Shown piece by piece: positions 11,048-22,194 of a stretch of 64,000 bases of DNA (position 1 is its first letter; each line of letters begins with the position of its first letter). Both the position numbers and the translations under genes were made by a program. Origin of the DNA: Zingiber officinale (taxonomy: Eukaryota; Streptophyta; Magnoliopsida; Zingiberales; Zingiberaceae); NCBI RefSeq assembly GCF_018446385.1, contig NC_055986.1:26770302-26834301 (forward strand). The letters run 5' to 3'. Under the pieces are notes generated by a model. The model saw only the letters and a list, made by a program, of their open reading frames with translations. It had not been told where the DNA came from and made no database searches.

Positions 11048-12071
11048 CCAGCAGGTCAAGATTGATCGGATGTTGAACAAGAAACCTTAGGGCTCAGGTT
11101 TAGGAGCTAGGGTTGACAGATCTTAAGCAATGAAGCTCTAGCTTAATTGCTTAAGGCTCAAATCGTGAGAACAGAAGGATACTGAATCGCTTAGGGTAAG
11201 CGATTCAGCAGACCTTAAGCGATTAAGGTAATATCTTAAGAAACCTTTTTGTTCAAAATAGAAGCTAGGGTATGTGATTAAGCAAAGAAGCTTAATTGCT
11301 TACAATGTTTCTCGCGATCGAGCAGAAGGGAGCAAAATCAATCGAGCTAATCGATTCCGCCCATCTTAAGCGATTAGGGTGATCGCTTAAGGACCTTTTT
11401 GTGAAGAAACATAAAGGTTGGCAAGCGATTAAGCAAGGTTGCTTAATCGCTTATGACCCTTTACCAACCGAACAGAAAAGGGCGTAATCGATTAGTGTAA
11501 TCAATTACGCCATGCTTAAGTGATTGGGGTAATCACTTAAGGTTCGAAAATATAGTCATTCTATAAATTCAAATCAACTTGCTGATGTCATAAGCGATTA
11601 GGAGAATGTCTAATCGATTACGGCACCCAAAAAACCATAGAAAAGGGTTTTTGTGACCGTTGCGCCTAGAGATCTCACGCACATCTTCTACGCCATTGTC
11701 GCCAGTTCTTGAAGCTTTTTGGAGACAAGTGTTGATGCATTTCCAAGGTTCAAGAGGTGATTACAAGCTACAAGAGATCAAGCAAGAAGAGGTTTTCATT
11801 TGTATTTGTGTATTTTCTTTTTGTTTTAAATTGTACTCTTGTATGAGGTTTCTCCTCCTTCAGATTATTCTGAAAAATAAGTATATTTCATAGTAGAGAG
11901 TGTGGATCCTTGGATTAGTCATCTTGTCGAGGTGGATGCCAAGTAAATCATTCCTGTTAGCATTGGAGAGCTTTGCTTCGTGTTTTTCGCTGCAAAAGAC
12001 TATCATCGACGAAACGAGCAAGCTATTTACCCCCCCCCCCCCTAGTTTCTGGAGTGTCTCGACACTTATCA

Positions 12072-12800
12072 TATAGCTTGTTAGGAGACAACAGTGACAG
12101 AGAATCACAACAACTCATCAAAGAATAATAATTATTTATCAAAGAATATTCTTCTATTACAATATACTCATCCAGTGGAATATTCCTCAAAGGTGACTCT
12201 ACACCTTCTATTAGCTAACACGTTATGATAGCATATTCTCTCAACCGCTTCATTAATGACGTAAGTTATAAAAAATGGTTCAAACACTGTTAATAGAAGA
12301 TTCCTCAGAAGGTGACTACACATCTTCCAGATTATATACTTCCATACCTGATAGTTTCTGACAACCAATATTCTTTAACACCTCATTATTATAGAAATTA
12401 TGAAAGGTGATATAAAAAGAGAAGGTTCTCTCTGTTGGTTAAGTACGTTCTCAAAGACACACATACACATTTGCTATAGAATTACTATTCATCTTTTTCA
12501 TTTTTGCTAGTCCATTATATTGACTTGAGCGTCGGATGACCTATACTAAAGATTTCTTCCCTGATTCTAACTTTAATATTATATGTCCGAAGGCACTCGA
12601 AACCCCCAGTTCGCAACATTTTTTCCGGTTGGAGGTCTTCTTCAGATTTACAGTAATATTATATGTCCGGCGCGTCATCTCTTTCCGATTAGATCAAATG
12701 CCAATAATCCTTTGACATTTTCCCGATTCAAAGAAGACTTTCGTGGTCGGTACGATCTTGACTTTGAGCAAAGATCAAGAGTTCGTATGACCAATCCTTA
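12072..12800 (+). repeat. Remnant of a Ty3/Gypsy-type LTR upstream of the receptor kinase
   Basis: GTGATATAAAAAGAGAAGG (about 12408) looks like an LTR TATA region. TTGACTTGAGCGTCGG (12520-12536) matches the distinctive 3' part of the Gypsy LTRs at 59472 and 61684. Edges and target duplication are not visible. The rest of the stretch up to the receptor kinase has no recognisable gene. Confidence 0.5.
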
Positions 12801-12828
12801 AGCTGCAGAAGTTCTCATCCGCTATGCA

Positions 12829-12838
12829 ATTATATATA
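12829..12838 (+). promoter_or_regulatory. Likely TATA box of the receptor kinase gene
   Basis: The sequence TTATATATAC lies about 75 bp before the ATG, in an otherwise mixed sequence. The position is suitable for a core promoter, but the transcription start is not known. Confidence 0.5.
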
Positions 12839-12910
12839 CATCCACTGTTCAAAATCTATAATTAAAATTTTGTAGTTCATCGCTAAACATGCAAGTTCTT
12901 GTTCTCGACC

Positions 12911-15907
12911 ATGGTCAGACAAACTCTGCTCCTTCTCTTCCTCAATGTAATAGCTGCTCTCTTTCCCATCTCCTCTCCGACAGACACGTTAGTCCCCTCC
13001 CAGCTTTTCTCCGACGGCGCCGCAGCATCCTTGGTCTCCTCCGGCCAGAAGTTCAAGTTGGGCTTCTTCAGCCCTGATGGCACCGACGGCAACCGCCGCT
13101 ACATCGGAATATGGTACAACAGCATCTCCGCCTTCACTGTCGTGTGGGTCGCCAACCGCCAGCGCCCGCTCACCAACGGCGCCGGCCATCTCTCTCTAAC
13201 GGAGAACGGAACGCTGATCATCTTCGGGGACGACAACTCCACCGTCCTTTGGTCGACGCAGAGCGCGAAGGTCCTCGCTAATCCCGTCGCGCAGCTCCTA
13301 GACACCGGGAACTTGGTCGTCCGAGAAGCCACCGATGAGTCGTCCGCCGGTGACTTCGCTTGGCAGAGCTTCGACTTTCCGACGGACACACTACTCCCGG
13401 GCATGAAGATCGGTTGGGACCTAAGGACCATGCTGAACCGCAACCTGACGGCCTGGACGAGCGAGAGCGACCCGTCACCGGGCAGCTGCACCTTGGGCAT
13501 CGACTTACGCGGCGTCCCTCAAGAATTCGGGTGGCGGCGCGGGGGGCAACCCTACTGGCGCGCGGGGCCATGGAACGGCGTCTTCTTTAGCGGAGTCCCC
13601 GGAATGGAGTCGAAAAATTTCGTAGAAAACAACTTCATAATCGACCAAGACGAAGTCGTTCACTACTACTCCTCTGTGAATTCCTCTCTGCTTCGCCGGA
13701 TCATCATCCATCCGTCAGGGCAGGTGGAAGGCCTCGCGTGGACCGACGAGAACCAGTTGTGGACGTCGCGTGGGTACGTGCCGGGGGACCCGTGCGACGC
13801 CGTCTCCTCCTGCGGCCCCAACGCTCTCTGCTACCCCAACTGGTGGCCGGTGTGCCGGTGCCTGCAGGGGTTCGATCCCAAGAACCCCACCGCCTGGCAG
13901 CTCATGACCAACACCTCAGACGGCTGCACGAGGAAGACGGAATTGGATTGCGTCAACGGAACGGACAGGTTCTGGAAACAGAGCAACGTGAAGCTGCCGG
14001 ACACGTCGAGATCGATGATTAACCGGAGCACGGACATCAGTCTGGACGACTGTGAGGCGTGGTGCTTGGGGACTTGCTCGTGCACCGCCTACGCGAGGGC
14101 CAACATCACCGGCGGTGGTAGCGGATGCATACTGTGGACCACCGACCTCACCGATATCAAACTGTTCAACGACGGATTAGGGCAGGATCTCTATGTCCGG
14201 TTATCCGCCGCTGATCTCGATCAAGGTACGTAATTAACAAACTCATCACGAAATATTTATCGATCGTCTAAACAAATCTAATTACTTTTTTTTTCGATTT
14301 TTGTTACAGCCTTAGAATCAAACCGTTCTCGTCGTGGTCGAAAACGCGCCATCATCATAGCGGCCACTTCTGCGACGGCGTTGACAATTCTAATCTTTCT
14401 CGGGGTCGTCGGCGGCCTCTGCGTCAGCAGGAAGAGAAGTAGTGTATCAATTACATCCACAAACATATTAATTAATGTTATTTTTACTGAAGTCAAATTG
14501 CATTTCATTTCTACGCAGAATTGCAGGTCAACCAAGTTACTGTAGAAGACTTTGACCTTCCATTGTTTGACTTTGGCACCGTAGCAGCAGCCACCTGTGA
14601 TTTCTCCATTGATAATAAACTCGGAGAGGGTGGATTTGGTCCAGTCTACAAGGCATGTTGCATCATTAAGCTTAATCCATTAATTAAAAGGCTAGGAATG
14701 TTCTAATTGCTAACTAATTAGGAGTAAATCCTTGATGATTGCAGGGGAAGTTAGGGGAGCAGCAACAAATAGCTGTGAAGAGACTATCAGAGACCTCATT
14801 GCAAGGCATACAAGAGTTCAAAAACGAAGTGATATTGATTGCTAAGCTGCAACATCGCAATCTTGTTCGCCTTCTTGGTTGTTGCATGGAAGGTGATGAA
14901 AAGATGTTGATATATGAGTACATGCCCAATGGAAGCTTAGACACCTTCTTATTTAGTAAGTTGGGACTTCTAGTACTTCATGTCTAGTCAAATTTTGGAT
15001 TGTTTGATGGCATTAGTAAAATTGTAAATTTGCACTCAGGTGAAACTAAGCGTAAATTGTTGGATTGGGAGGCACGTTCCCGTATCATTGTCGAGATTGC
15101 TCGAGGTCTTCATTATCTCCATCATGATTCTCGATTAAGAATTGTGCATAGAGATTTGAAAGCAAGCAATATCCTTCTGGATGAAGATTTGAATCCCAAA
15201 ATCTCTGATTTTGGAATGGCAAAACTATTTAGTGGAGATGAAACAATCGGAGAAACTAAGAGGGTTGTTGGAACATAGTACGTTCATATGTATATATATT
15301 TTTACAATTTTGATTAGTATATCATTTCTCTTTTAAACTTAACAAAGTTGCTGTTTGCTTTTCATTTTGACAGTGGATATATGTCTCCGGAATATATTAA
15401 AAATGGAGCTTTCTCCATGAAGTCTGATATTTTCAGTTTTGGAGTATTGATGCTTGAGATCATTAGTGGCAAAAAGAATAATGAATTTGGCCATTCTACA
15501 CAACACCTCAATCTTATAGATTTTGTAAGTTTGTAAAGCTAGATCTTGATTAACTTTAATTTAAGTTTATTTGTCAATAAGTTGTAACGATACAATGTTT
15601 ACAGATATGGAGTTTATGGAGAGAAGAAAAGGCCATAGACTCGGTTGATGAATCAATGGGCCTATTTCCTGTTGCTGAAGTTTTGAGGTGTATAAACATC
15701 GGCCTCTTGTGTGTTCAAGAAAGAGCAGAAGATAGACCGACAACGTCTTCGATATTGTTAATGTTGGGCAATGATAAAATTTATTTGTCTCAGCCAAAAC
15801 AACCTGGCTTTGTCATTGAAAGATATCCATGTGAATCTTGCTCATGGAGTAAGAAACAAACTGTGTCTATAAACTATGTATCAATCACAACTTTGGAAGT
15901 TCGATAA
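12911..15907 (+). CDS. G-type lectin S-receptor-like serine/threonine kinase (7 coding exons, about 826 aa)
   Basis: This is a plasma-membrane receptor kinase of the S-domain class. Coding exons: 12911-14225, 14310-14438, 14519-14652, 14745-14955, 15040-15277, 15374-15524, 15605-15907; joined, they keep one frame to TAA. The start is the ATG in ACCATGG; the upstream frame has no ATG. Domains: signal peptide (about 1-26), B-lectin (about 27-150), S-locus glycoprotein and Cys-rich EGF-like region (about 200-325), PAN/apple (about 340-428), transmembrane helix (about 450-473) and kinase (about 510-785). The kinase has GEGGFGPVY, the ATP-binding Lys in IAVKRL (538), HRDLKASN (Asp 635) and DFG (Asp 653), so it looks active and of RD type. 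The C-terminal VSITTLEVR fits the family. The ligand cannot be inferred; relatives act in defence or self-recognition. Exon 1 is GC-rich and exons 3-7 AT-rich. Confidence 0.93.
14653..14744 (+). other. Probable GC-AG intron 3 of the receptor kinase
   Basis: To keep GFGPVYK joined to [12 protein letters not shown], exon 3 must end at AAG (14652) and exon 4 must start at GGG (14745). That gives a donor of GCATGT instead of GTATGT and a normal ...TTGCAG acceptor. All other introns of the gene are GT-AG. Confidence 0.75.
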
Positions 15908-17085
15908 AGATTATTTAATAGAATGTTAGGTAAGATAATACATGGATGGATGTAAATAGGACTTTTATAAAAATTAACTAAAATTTTAGTATTAAGGTTA
16001 AAACTCTCAAGTTGTGTAGAGTTTCAGTCTTTGATTGAATGATACTATTTTGATTGAAAGTTAAAGGAGAAAATATGAAGTATAGAAATGAAACATTGTC
16101 GGGAGATATCAGACTTTGATAATATATTGAAATGATAGATTTCAATCCTTCCACTTGGCATACTGTTATCCTTCTTTAACCGCTTCAAATTCATATCTAC
16201 TTCTTTGCATCCTCCAATTGCACTCACTTTCAAATAAGTGAAAATTTTATGTTACATATCTCAAATGACTCTATGTTGGATTTTCTTTATTATATTAAAT
16301 GTTAAGATTTCCAAATCAAAGTAGCAGAAGCGTGGCCGCCCATGTTCATCCACCGAACACTTCGATTCCTGGATAAGAATAAACCCACAGAAGCAGCCAA
16401 AGCATGAAATCTGTAGACCTTCTTTCCCTTAGTCGTCGCTACATGATTTGGCTGCATACATGCGTCTCTGTGTGGGTCGCGACTTGATTGAAATTGAATA
16501 CGCACAAAGAGACGCCCGCAGCTGTCCTCTTGCAAGAAATTATAAAAAAAAAAGGGTGCGTCGTGAATGAACCTGAAGAGCTTCCATTCCTTTCGATGGA
16601 GTGGGAGACGAGACGACCTTCCTTTACTTTCCTGTGAAGCAAACATTCTAGTTTTTGTCCTCTCTGCTCGCGAGCAACTCATAAGCGGACTTCTCTCTGG
16701 CCTGACGTTTCTGGCTTTTGTAATAATTTTAGAGTAGCCAGTGAACAGGGCTTTGATTCCCACTGGCGACTGGAGAGTGGAGAATGCATGCAACCGCTGT
16801 TCTTTACTTTTAGTAGTATTATTATTACTTGCTACCTGCAGCTTGATGTACGCAGCCTGATGATGAATCCAGTGAGACCGTCGCTCTCTTCTCCGTCCTT
16901 GACTGGTCCGACTTTCCGCTCTGCTCACCTAATGGGGGTGCTCTTGGCAGGGAGGTTTTCTCAGCCTTTTAGTAATCATCTATTTTTTAAATACAACTTC
17001 ATTCGGTTGTACTATTCAATCCAACTTAAAAATAAACATGTGATATAGTCCAGGTGAATCCGATTAAATCCTCATTCTCTCCTTA
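15908..17085. other. Intergenic stretch after the receptor kinase
   Basis: It holds the presumed 3' UTR of the kinase and then about 1 kb of mixed sequence. A 208-codon minus-strand open frame (16302-16928) has no domain, repeat, signal peptide or codon pattern I recognise, so I do not call it. Nothing else was identified. Confidence 0.5.
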
Positions 17086-17287
17086 GTTAGGTCTAGCGAC
17101 TAACGCATGATGTATTATTATCATGAGATTTAGAGTTCGAATCTCAGTAAAATTAAGGTAAATACCTCTCTGATGTGTTAGTCACTATTCCAAAGGTTGG
17201 TAGCCGCCCGTAATTTACCTCCTCCGTATTGGTCCTATGACGGGTTGGCGGGGGTACTAGGGGCGAACGTATTACCTTTTTTTTTGC
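17086..17287 (+). mobile_element. tRNA-derived SINE
   Basis: An RNA polymerase III type B box, AGTTCGAATCT (17134-17144), follows an A-box-like TCTAGCGACTAACGC. The body continues TTAGTCACTATTCCAAAGG and GTAGCCGCCCGTAATTTACC, and the copy ends in a T-run (17277-17285). Short length, internal promoter and T tail fit a plant SINE. No clear target duplication was found. Confidence 0.65.
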
Positions 17288-17304
17288 CACCATCCGGAAC
17301 GGGT

Positions 17305-19327
17305 AGAATATTTCTCCTAAATATTTATAATGTTCATTTTCATATCACTTTTTAAATATTTTACTATTTATATATCTTAAATCTTATAATAAAATATTTC
17401 ACAAATCAAATATTTATGGATTTCATCCATCAAATATCCACTCTCAAATATCCATAATTCCACAATCAAATATCTCACCTACAAAATATTTATGGGTTCA
17501 CGATCATTTTATTAACTTACATTTAATTTTAAGAAAAATACAATAGAAGAAATACTACTTTATACTAATACAAATATTTTACAAATTTGAAATTGAAATA
17601 CAAAGGTACAAATCATATTAAATTAATAAAACACATAATGATAAACTATAGAAATTATAAACTACAATTAATAAAATAAATAAAGAGCGGATAAAATAAA
17701 CCATAGAAATTAACTACATATTCAATTTTTTCTTCAGCTGCTCATATATCGCTAGATGATTTTGAAGTCGTTCGTTTGTCATGCCTCGTGTGTCTATTGT
17801 GAGGAGTTGATGTGCTTGGATAAGTTGATCCACTTTCTTATTATTATTATACTTTTCCAAATGTGTCATTGACTGTTGTACAATGTGATTAAATTCATCA
17901 ATTAAACCTACTCTTTCTTTACCTTTCCTCTTTGTTGCCTTCTGTCCCATTGGACGAGATTGACCTTCTCTATCATCTAGATCAACAATTCTGTTAGGAT
18001 TAGAAAAGTCAGTATGTGCACCTGATGATTCTAATGTTCTTGCTTTCTTTGCAGCCCGTCGCTCTGAGGATTGAAGAGCATACATCGAGCTATCTTTCAC
18101 GATCCTCCACACATGTTCATATTGGAAAGTAGTTTTAAAAGTACTCTTGTATTCTTCATGAGCTCGCACCATCAAATCCTCGTCATTCCATCTGCTTAGT
18201 CGATCATTATACTATTTATTGTAGATTTCATTATATCTACTCACAATCTTTTTTTAGTGAAACCCAATGTGATTTTGCTTTATCCGCAGTTCTCTTTTTA
18301 GCTCTCTTATCTCGATTGATATTATAGTATGTCACCATCTGTTTCCAAAAAGACTCACTCTTCTAGGCATTACCAACTACAGAATCTTCACTCATAATTG
18401 TGTAGACCGCTACAAGGAGCTTATCATCTGCTATTGTCCATACTGTTCACTTGCTATGATGTTCATATGATTCGTTACCCATCTCTAGTACTTGATTGAG
18501 AATAATATCATCGGACCGTATTTTAGATAAGAATAGAAGATTGTGAATCGGGGATTGCATAAGGTATTTCTGTACCTTGCTCACTATCAGTTGCATCAAC
18601 ACTAGCTCGTCTCAATTCATTTGATTGAATCTCCGGTAATTGAAGTAGATTAATTTCATGAGATGAGGCTTGCATGAAATATTGACTACTTGACCAATAT
18701 TCTGGAGAATATGCATAAAACGGAGCTTGAGAGTCACCACTCAAAGAATTTAGATAACTTTAAAAATTAAGGTAATATGGTGGTGGGTATGGAAAATGTT
18801 GGAAATTTGGTGGGTGTTGAGTAGGAAATGGAAATTGAGGATTGAGGAAATTAGGACGAACTCGAGAACTTTCTTCACTAGAATTTTCATCAATATTTGG
18901 AGAGTTGAACAAATCCTTAAAATAATGATCAAAATTTTTATCTATTTCTCTCTAAATTTTTGGTATGCAATAAATGTGGAATTGATGAAAATAGATGAAA
19001 GGAATAATGCATATATAGGGGGAAAATGAACGTTGCCTAACGTTTGGAAAAAATGAAGGTTGATTAACGTTCAATTTTGATTTTTTTCCAACGTTTGGTT
19101 TAGATTTTTTTAAAATTTTTTTTAGTCTCCAAAAAGGTCCAAAAATGTTAATTATTTTTTTTTTAAAAAAAAATATGGTAGCCCCCCTTTTGGTGGGCCC
19201 ACAAAAGATAAATCACCGGGCACAAACTTGTGCCTGTTGATTTCTAATCATCCTAGAAATATCCCCTCCAATGGGAGATATTTAAGAGGGGGGATATTTG
19301 GAGAAATATCCCCCATTAGAGATGCTC
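17305..19327 (-). mobile_element. Harbinger-like element with ORF1 only
   Basis: The right end reads ...GGGATATTTGGAGAAATATCCCCCATTAGAGATGCTC (quoted in parts: TTAGAGATGCTC at the very end) followed by TTA, which fits the GAGCATC termini and TWA target of PIF/Harbinger elements. The left end is degraded: only ATATTTCTCCTAAATATT near 17310 resembles the inverted right end. The body carries a Myb/NAM-associated-like pseudogene and no transposase. Confidence 0.5.
17714..18960 (-). pseudogene. Broken Myb-like / NAM-associated protein (Harbinger ORF1 type)
   Basis: The C-terminal open part (17714-18175) reads FQYEHVWRIVKDSS, then a Ser/Lys-rich linker, then a Gln/Lys-rich helix. This is the pattern of the NAM-associated C-terminal domain common in Harbinger-linked Myb-like proteins. 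Upstream, 18181-18520 holds degraded SFWKQMVTYYNINRDKRAKKRTADKAK and LKKDCE, the Myb/SANT-like part, broken by several stops. 18523-18744 encodes the likely N-terminus (MSGDSQAPFYAY). The gene is dead as it stands. Confidence 0.65.
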
Positions 19328-19349
19328 TTAGACCCCTTGTGGTTCGACA

Positions 19350-20720
19350 TGTTGGTGCAATCTATCTCTAGAGTTTCTATGTTTGACAATGTACCTAAGT
19401 CTGATCAGTTTGACCAAGGGTTGATCCAAACAGGACTTGATGTTTAGAAGAGAGAAGTTTAGTCAAGACTAGATGACTAGCAAGGGTAAGTCCTAACTGA
19501 AGGATAGGTAAGTGAGAAGCCTACTAAGTGACTAGTCCTAACTGGAGGTTAGGAAAGGGGAAGTCCAAGTTAGTGAAGCTAGGTAGTGGAAGTCCTGGTG
19601 AGTGAAGTCGAGCCCTAATGAGTGAAGTTAGGTGGTGGAAGTCCTGGTGAGTGAAGTCGGGCCCTAGTGAGTGAAGGTATGTAGTGGAAGTCTTGATGAG
19701 TGAAGCTGAGCTATAGTGAGTGAAGCTAGGTGGTGGAAGTCCTGGTGAGTGAAGCCAGACAATGGAAGCCCTAGTGAGTGAAGCTGGGAAACCTTAGGGG
19801 AGGTAACCCTAGGTAATATGTGACCAACTGGTTTTCGGTCGACCTGACCAATGAATCCTAAAATCTGTTAACACTATTTTACTTTACTATTTTATTTATT
19901 GTGCTAACTCAGTATTGTAGGAAAGTCTTAGTAGATTAGCTTGGTCAGATACTAAGCAAGAGCAGAGAAAGTCCAAACGAGTCTGGCTATCTGGAGGACT
20001 AAATGTTTGGCAGGTAAGTGAAGGTAAGTCACTGGAGGAGAGTGACTAAGTGAGGGCACATCCTGGTTGAGGGGACAGTAGACGTCGATTTAATTTAGGT
20101 TCATTTCAGAAACTTAAATTGAGACCTTGACTAGATCCTGGTGTGGAAGACAGGGTCTAAGTCATAAATTAATCATTTTTTTACTGTGTTAACTTTATTT
20201 TGCAAGTTAGATATTGTCGTGTTAGACTAACCTAACTCGCAGGGCAAAAGGAGCAAAAAGGCCTCGAGTGAACATTACTCAAGGCACCTTTAAGCATTGG
20301 AAGGTGCCTTCATAATGTTCATAGAAGGCGTCTTCGGTGCTATGGAAGGCGCCTTCCAAGGGATAAAATTCAGACTTCATCGCAAATAAGGAGCAACGAG
20401 TTCAGGATCAGATTTGACACGTTGGAGACACCTTCAAGGCTATGGAAGGCGCCTTCAAGACTATGGAAGGCAGCTTCTACACCCTTTAAATGGGTGTCTC
20501 GACCAAGCTTCAAAACAGAACTTCCATATGAACTTCTACGCGCCCGATCAGCTTTTTGATTGCTCCGACTTCCTATTGCTGCCCTGTTATGACTCTACTA
20601 CACTCAACTACCGCTAAGAAGCCTTCCAAATACCGATTTCAAGCCGACCATCTACAAAAGTGTTTGGTAACAAAAACTTAAGCTTTGTACTTAATTTCTG
20701 CAAACGGAAAGTGTTGTTAC
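19350..20720 (+). repeat. 5' LTR of R3, left part
   Basis: It starts TGTTGGTGCAATC. The segment about 19560-19800 is a minisatellite of GTGAGTGAAG(C/T) units in which CCTGG/CTAGG words alternate, absent from the R3 3' LTR. GAAGGCGCCTTC palindromes (20290-20460) precede a TATA-centred palindrome. R2 interrupts the LTR after GTTAC, and it continues at 38120. Confidence 0.85.
20479..20497 (+). promoter_or_regulatory. TATA-like box inside an inverted repeat (R3 5' LTR)
   Basis: ACACCC-TTTAAAT-GGGTGT has 6-bp arms around a TTTAAA core. The R3 3' LTR has the same structure at 51694-51712. It lies just after the GGCGCC palindromes and is the best candidate for the LTR core promoter. Confidence 0.6.
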
Positions 20721-21589
20721 TGTAGGCCCCTTTGGCGGCCGACTAGAGGAGGGTGAATAGCCCTGCAAAAAATAACACGAACCTTCCTCGAATATTATAG
20801 CTTAATTAAACTAACACTTGTATAAAAATAAATAAGAAACTAGAAAGAAGAGGCACAACGAGGTTTACTAGGTTACAACTGGGGAGGTTGTTAATCTAAG
20901 GAAGTTGAAGCTCACTATCAAAGTTTCCTTCAGGCAGAGAAGCCTTTTACAATGTCGATGGCTCACAAACAAGTAGTAGAATAAACTAGAAGCATTTACA
21001 AGTGTTGTTATGAACCATTTAGACCAGGGTTGTATTTATAGCCCTGGTCGAGGTGCTTGGAAGGGTTCCAGGCGCCTCCAGGGGGATAAAACTTTATCTC
21101 CGTCGTAACGGATCATGTTTAACGTGATCTAGATAAAATTCTTGGTCTGAGTGCCTAGACTGAGTCCAGGCGCCTGGACCTAAGTTAACATTATGTTACT
21201 TGTTTGGTCCGGGTTCTTGCTCTGGCTTCACTCGGGTCCGGGTCTTCCACTCCGACTCTAGCTCCGCTTGCTTGGGTGATTTCGGCCATCTGAAATAGGA
21301 CTCACCTGACCCATTTTATGGCCTTCTAGCAATCTTCCGCTCTGGCTTCTCATCCCTTGGAAACACCGCGCACCTCCTTCTCGTCCGTCCGCGTACTCTT
21401 CCGCAGCATCTCGGCCCTCGGATGCACCGAGCCCGTTGACTCTCGCCCGCGCCATCCTTCTCACTAGCTGCATCTTTCACTCGACTTCCTATGCTCCTAA
21501 GTTCCTGCACACTTAGATACAAAGGTTAAAATCAACAGGACCTAACCTGACTTGGTTGATCACATCAAAATTACCTTTTGGTACTAACA
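20721..21589 (-). repeat. 3' LTR of R2
   Basis: In plus coordinates it runs from TGTAGGCCCC to GGTACTAACA. On the minus strand the TATA box TATAAATA (21033-21040) is flanked by GACCAGGG and CCCTGGTC arms. Downstream in plus coordinates it has GGCGCC words and a GGGGGATAAAAC...TTTATCTCC near-palindrome. The purine tract is the complement of ATCTCCTGATTTTT at 21590. Confidence 0.85.
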
Positions 21590-22194
21590 ATCTCCTGATT
21601 TTTGATGTGAACAATCCAAGTTAAGTTAGGGTAAACAAACATAAAGAAATAATAACAAGGTAATAAATTTGCAACTCAATAATATGTAAAAAAAATTAAA
21701 TTACTCTTCCCCTAGACATAATCTTCCCTTCTCCCCCTTTGATCACATTAAATAGGGTACTTTTAATATAAATTTGGAAAAGCTAAAATTAAATTAAGGA
21801 AAATCATAATTTTTTTTAAAAAAAATTTACATTTGGATAACTAATTCATAAAAAATTTTCTAACACTTAAAAATTTAGAAGAATTGTTTAGATATAGGAA
21901 AATAAATTTGCTAAAATAACTCTAACAAATATGATTTTTGTTAAATGAATTTTAACGATCAAAATTTTTCTAACAGAAATTTTGACAAACAATTTAAAGC
22001 ATTTAGTTAAAATAATTAAATGCTTTATAGTTAGTTAATTAAATATTTATTTAAGTAATTAGTTTCCAGGCTGTGACGAAACACTAGGCCTTCTTAGATA
22101 TTAGAACAACAATCACTTTCTAGACAAAGTCTTTTAAAGAAATTAAATATTTAACTTTCTCTCTGAAAGCCAAAAAAATTAATTAAAGCATATT
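21590..22194 (-). other. R2 internal non-coding region
   Basis: This AT-rich tail lies between gag and the 3' LTR. It contains GGCTGTGACGAAACACTAGGCC (read as short blocks GTGACGAAACACTAGGCC) shared with R4 and R5 at 40800 and 33180. No ORF or pol motif was seen. Confidence 0.6.

Larger units (their letters stand above)
4265..12071 (+). repeat. R7: old truncated LTR of the R1 type, split by R6
   Basis: The left piece (about 4265-4428) and right piece (11053-12071) together read like the R1 LTR. Shared features are CACTTGGTGG...CAGGTCAAG across the insertion point, then palindromic words around AAGCGATTAAG and AATCGATTA. Near the end come the poly-C tract (12031-12044), CTAG and a decayed terminus ...GACACTTATCA. 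The left end is missing and no internal region or primer site follows, so it is a truncated or solo LTR. R6 sits in it with a perfect CCAGC target duplication. Confidence 0.6.

Noticed and set aside
13099..14085. Antisense and alternate-frame ORFs over exon 1 of the receptor kinase
   Set aside because: Shadows of a GC-rich coding exon; the lectin, EGF-like and PAN motifs are in the called frame only.
16302..16928. 208-codon open frame on the minus strand downstream of the receptor kinase
   Set aside because: No domain, signal, coiled coil or repeat that I recognise, and several overlapping frames are equally open. It looks like chance openness in mixed sequence.
17086..17287. Possible intact tRNA gene
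   Set aside because: B box is present but the acceptor stem and cloverleaf cannot be formed; it is a SINE derived from a tRNA.
19560..19800. CRISPR-like regular repeats with short spacers
   Set aside because: The repeats lie inside plant LTRs, the spacers are short and degenerate, and no cas genes are present. They are minisatellites.
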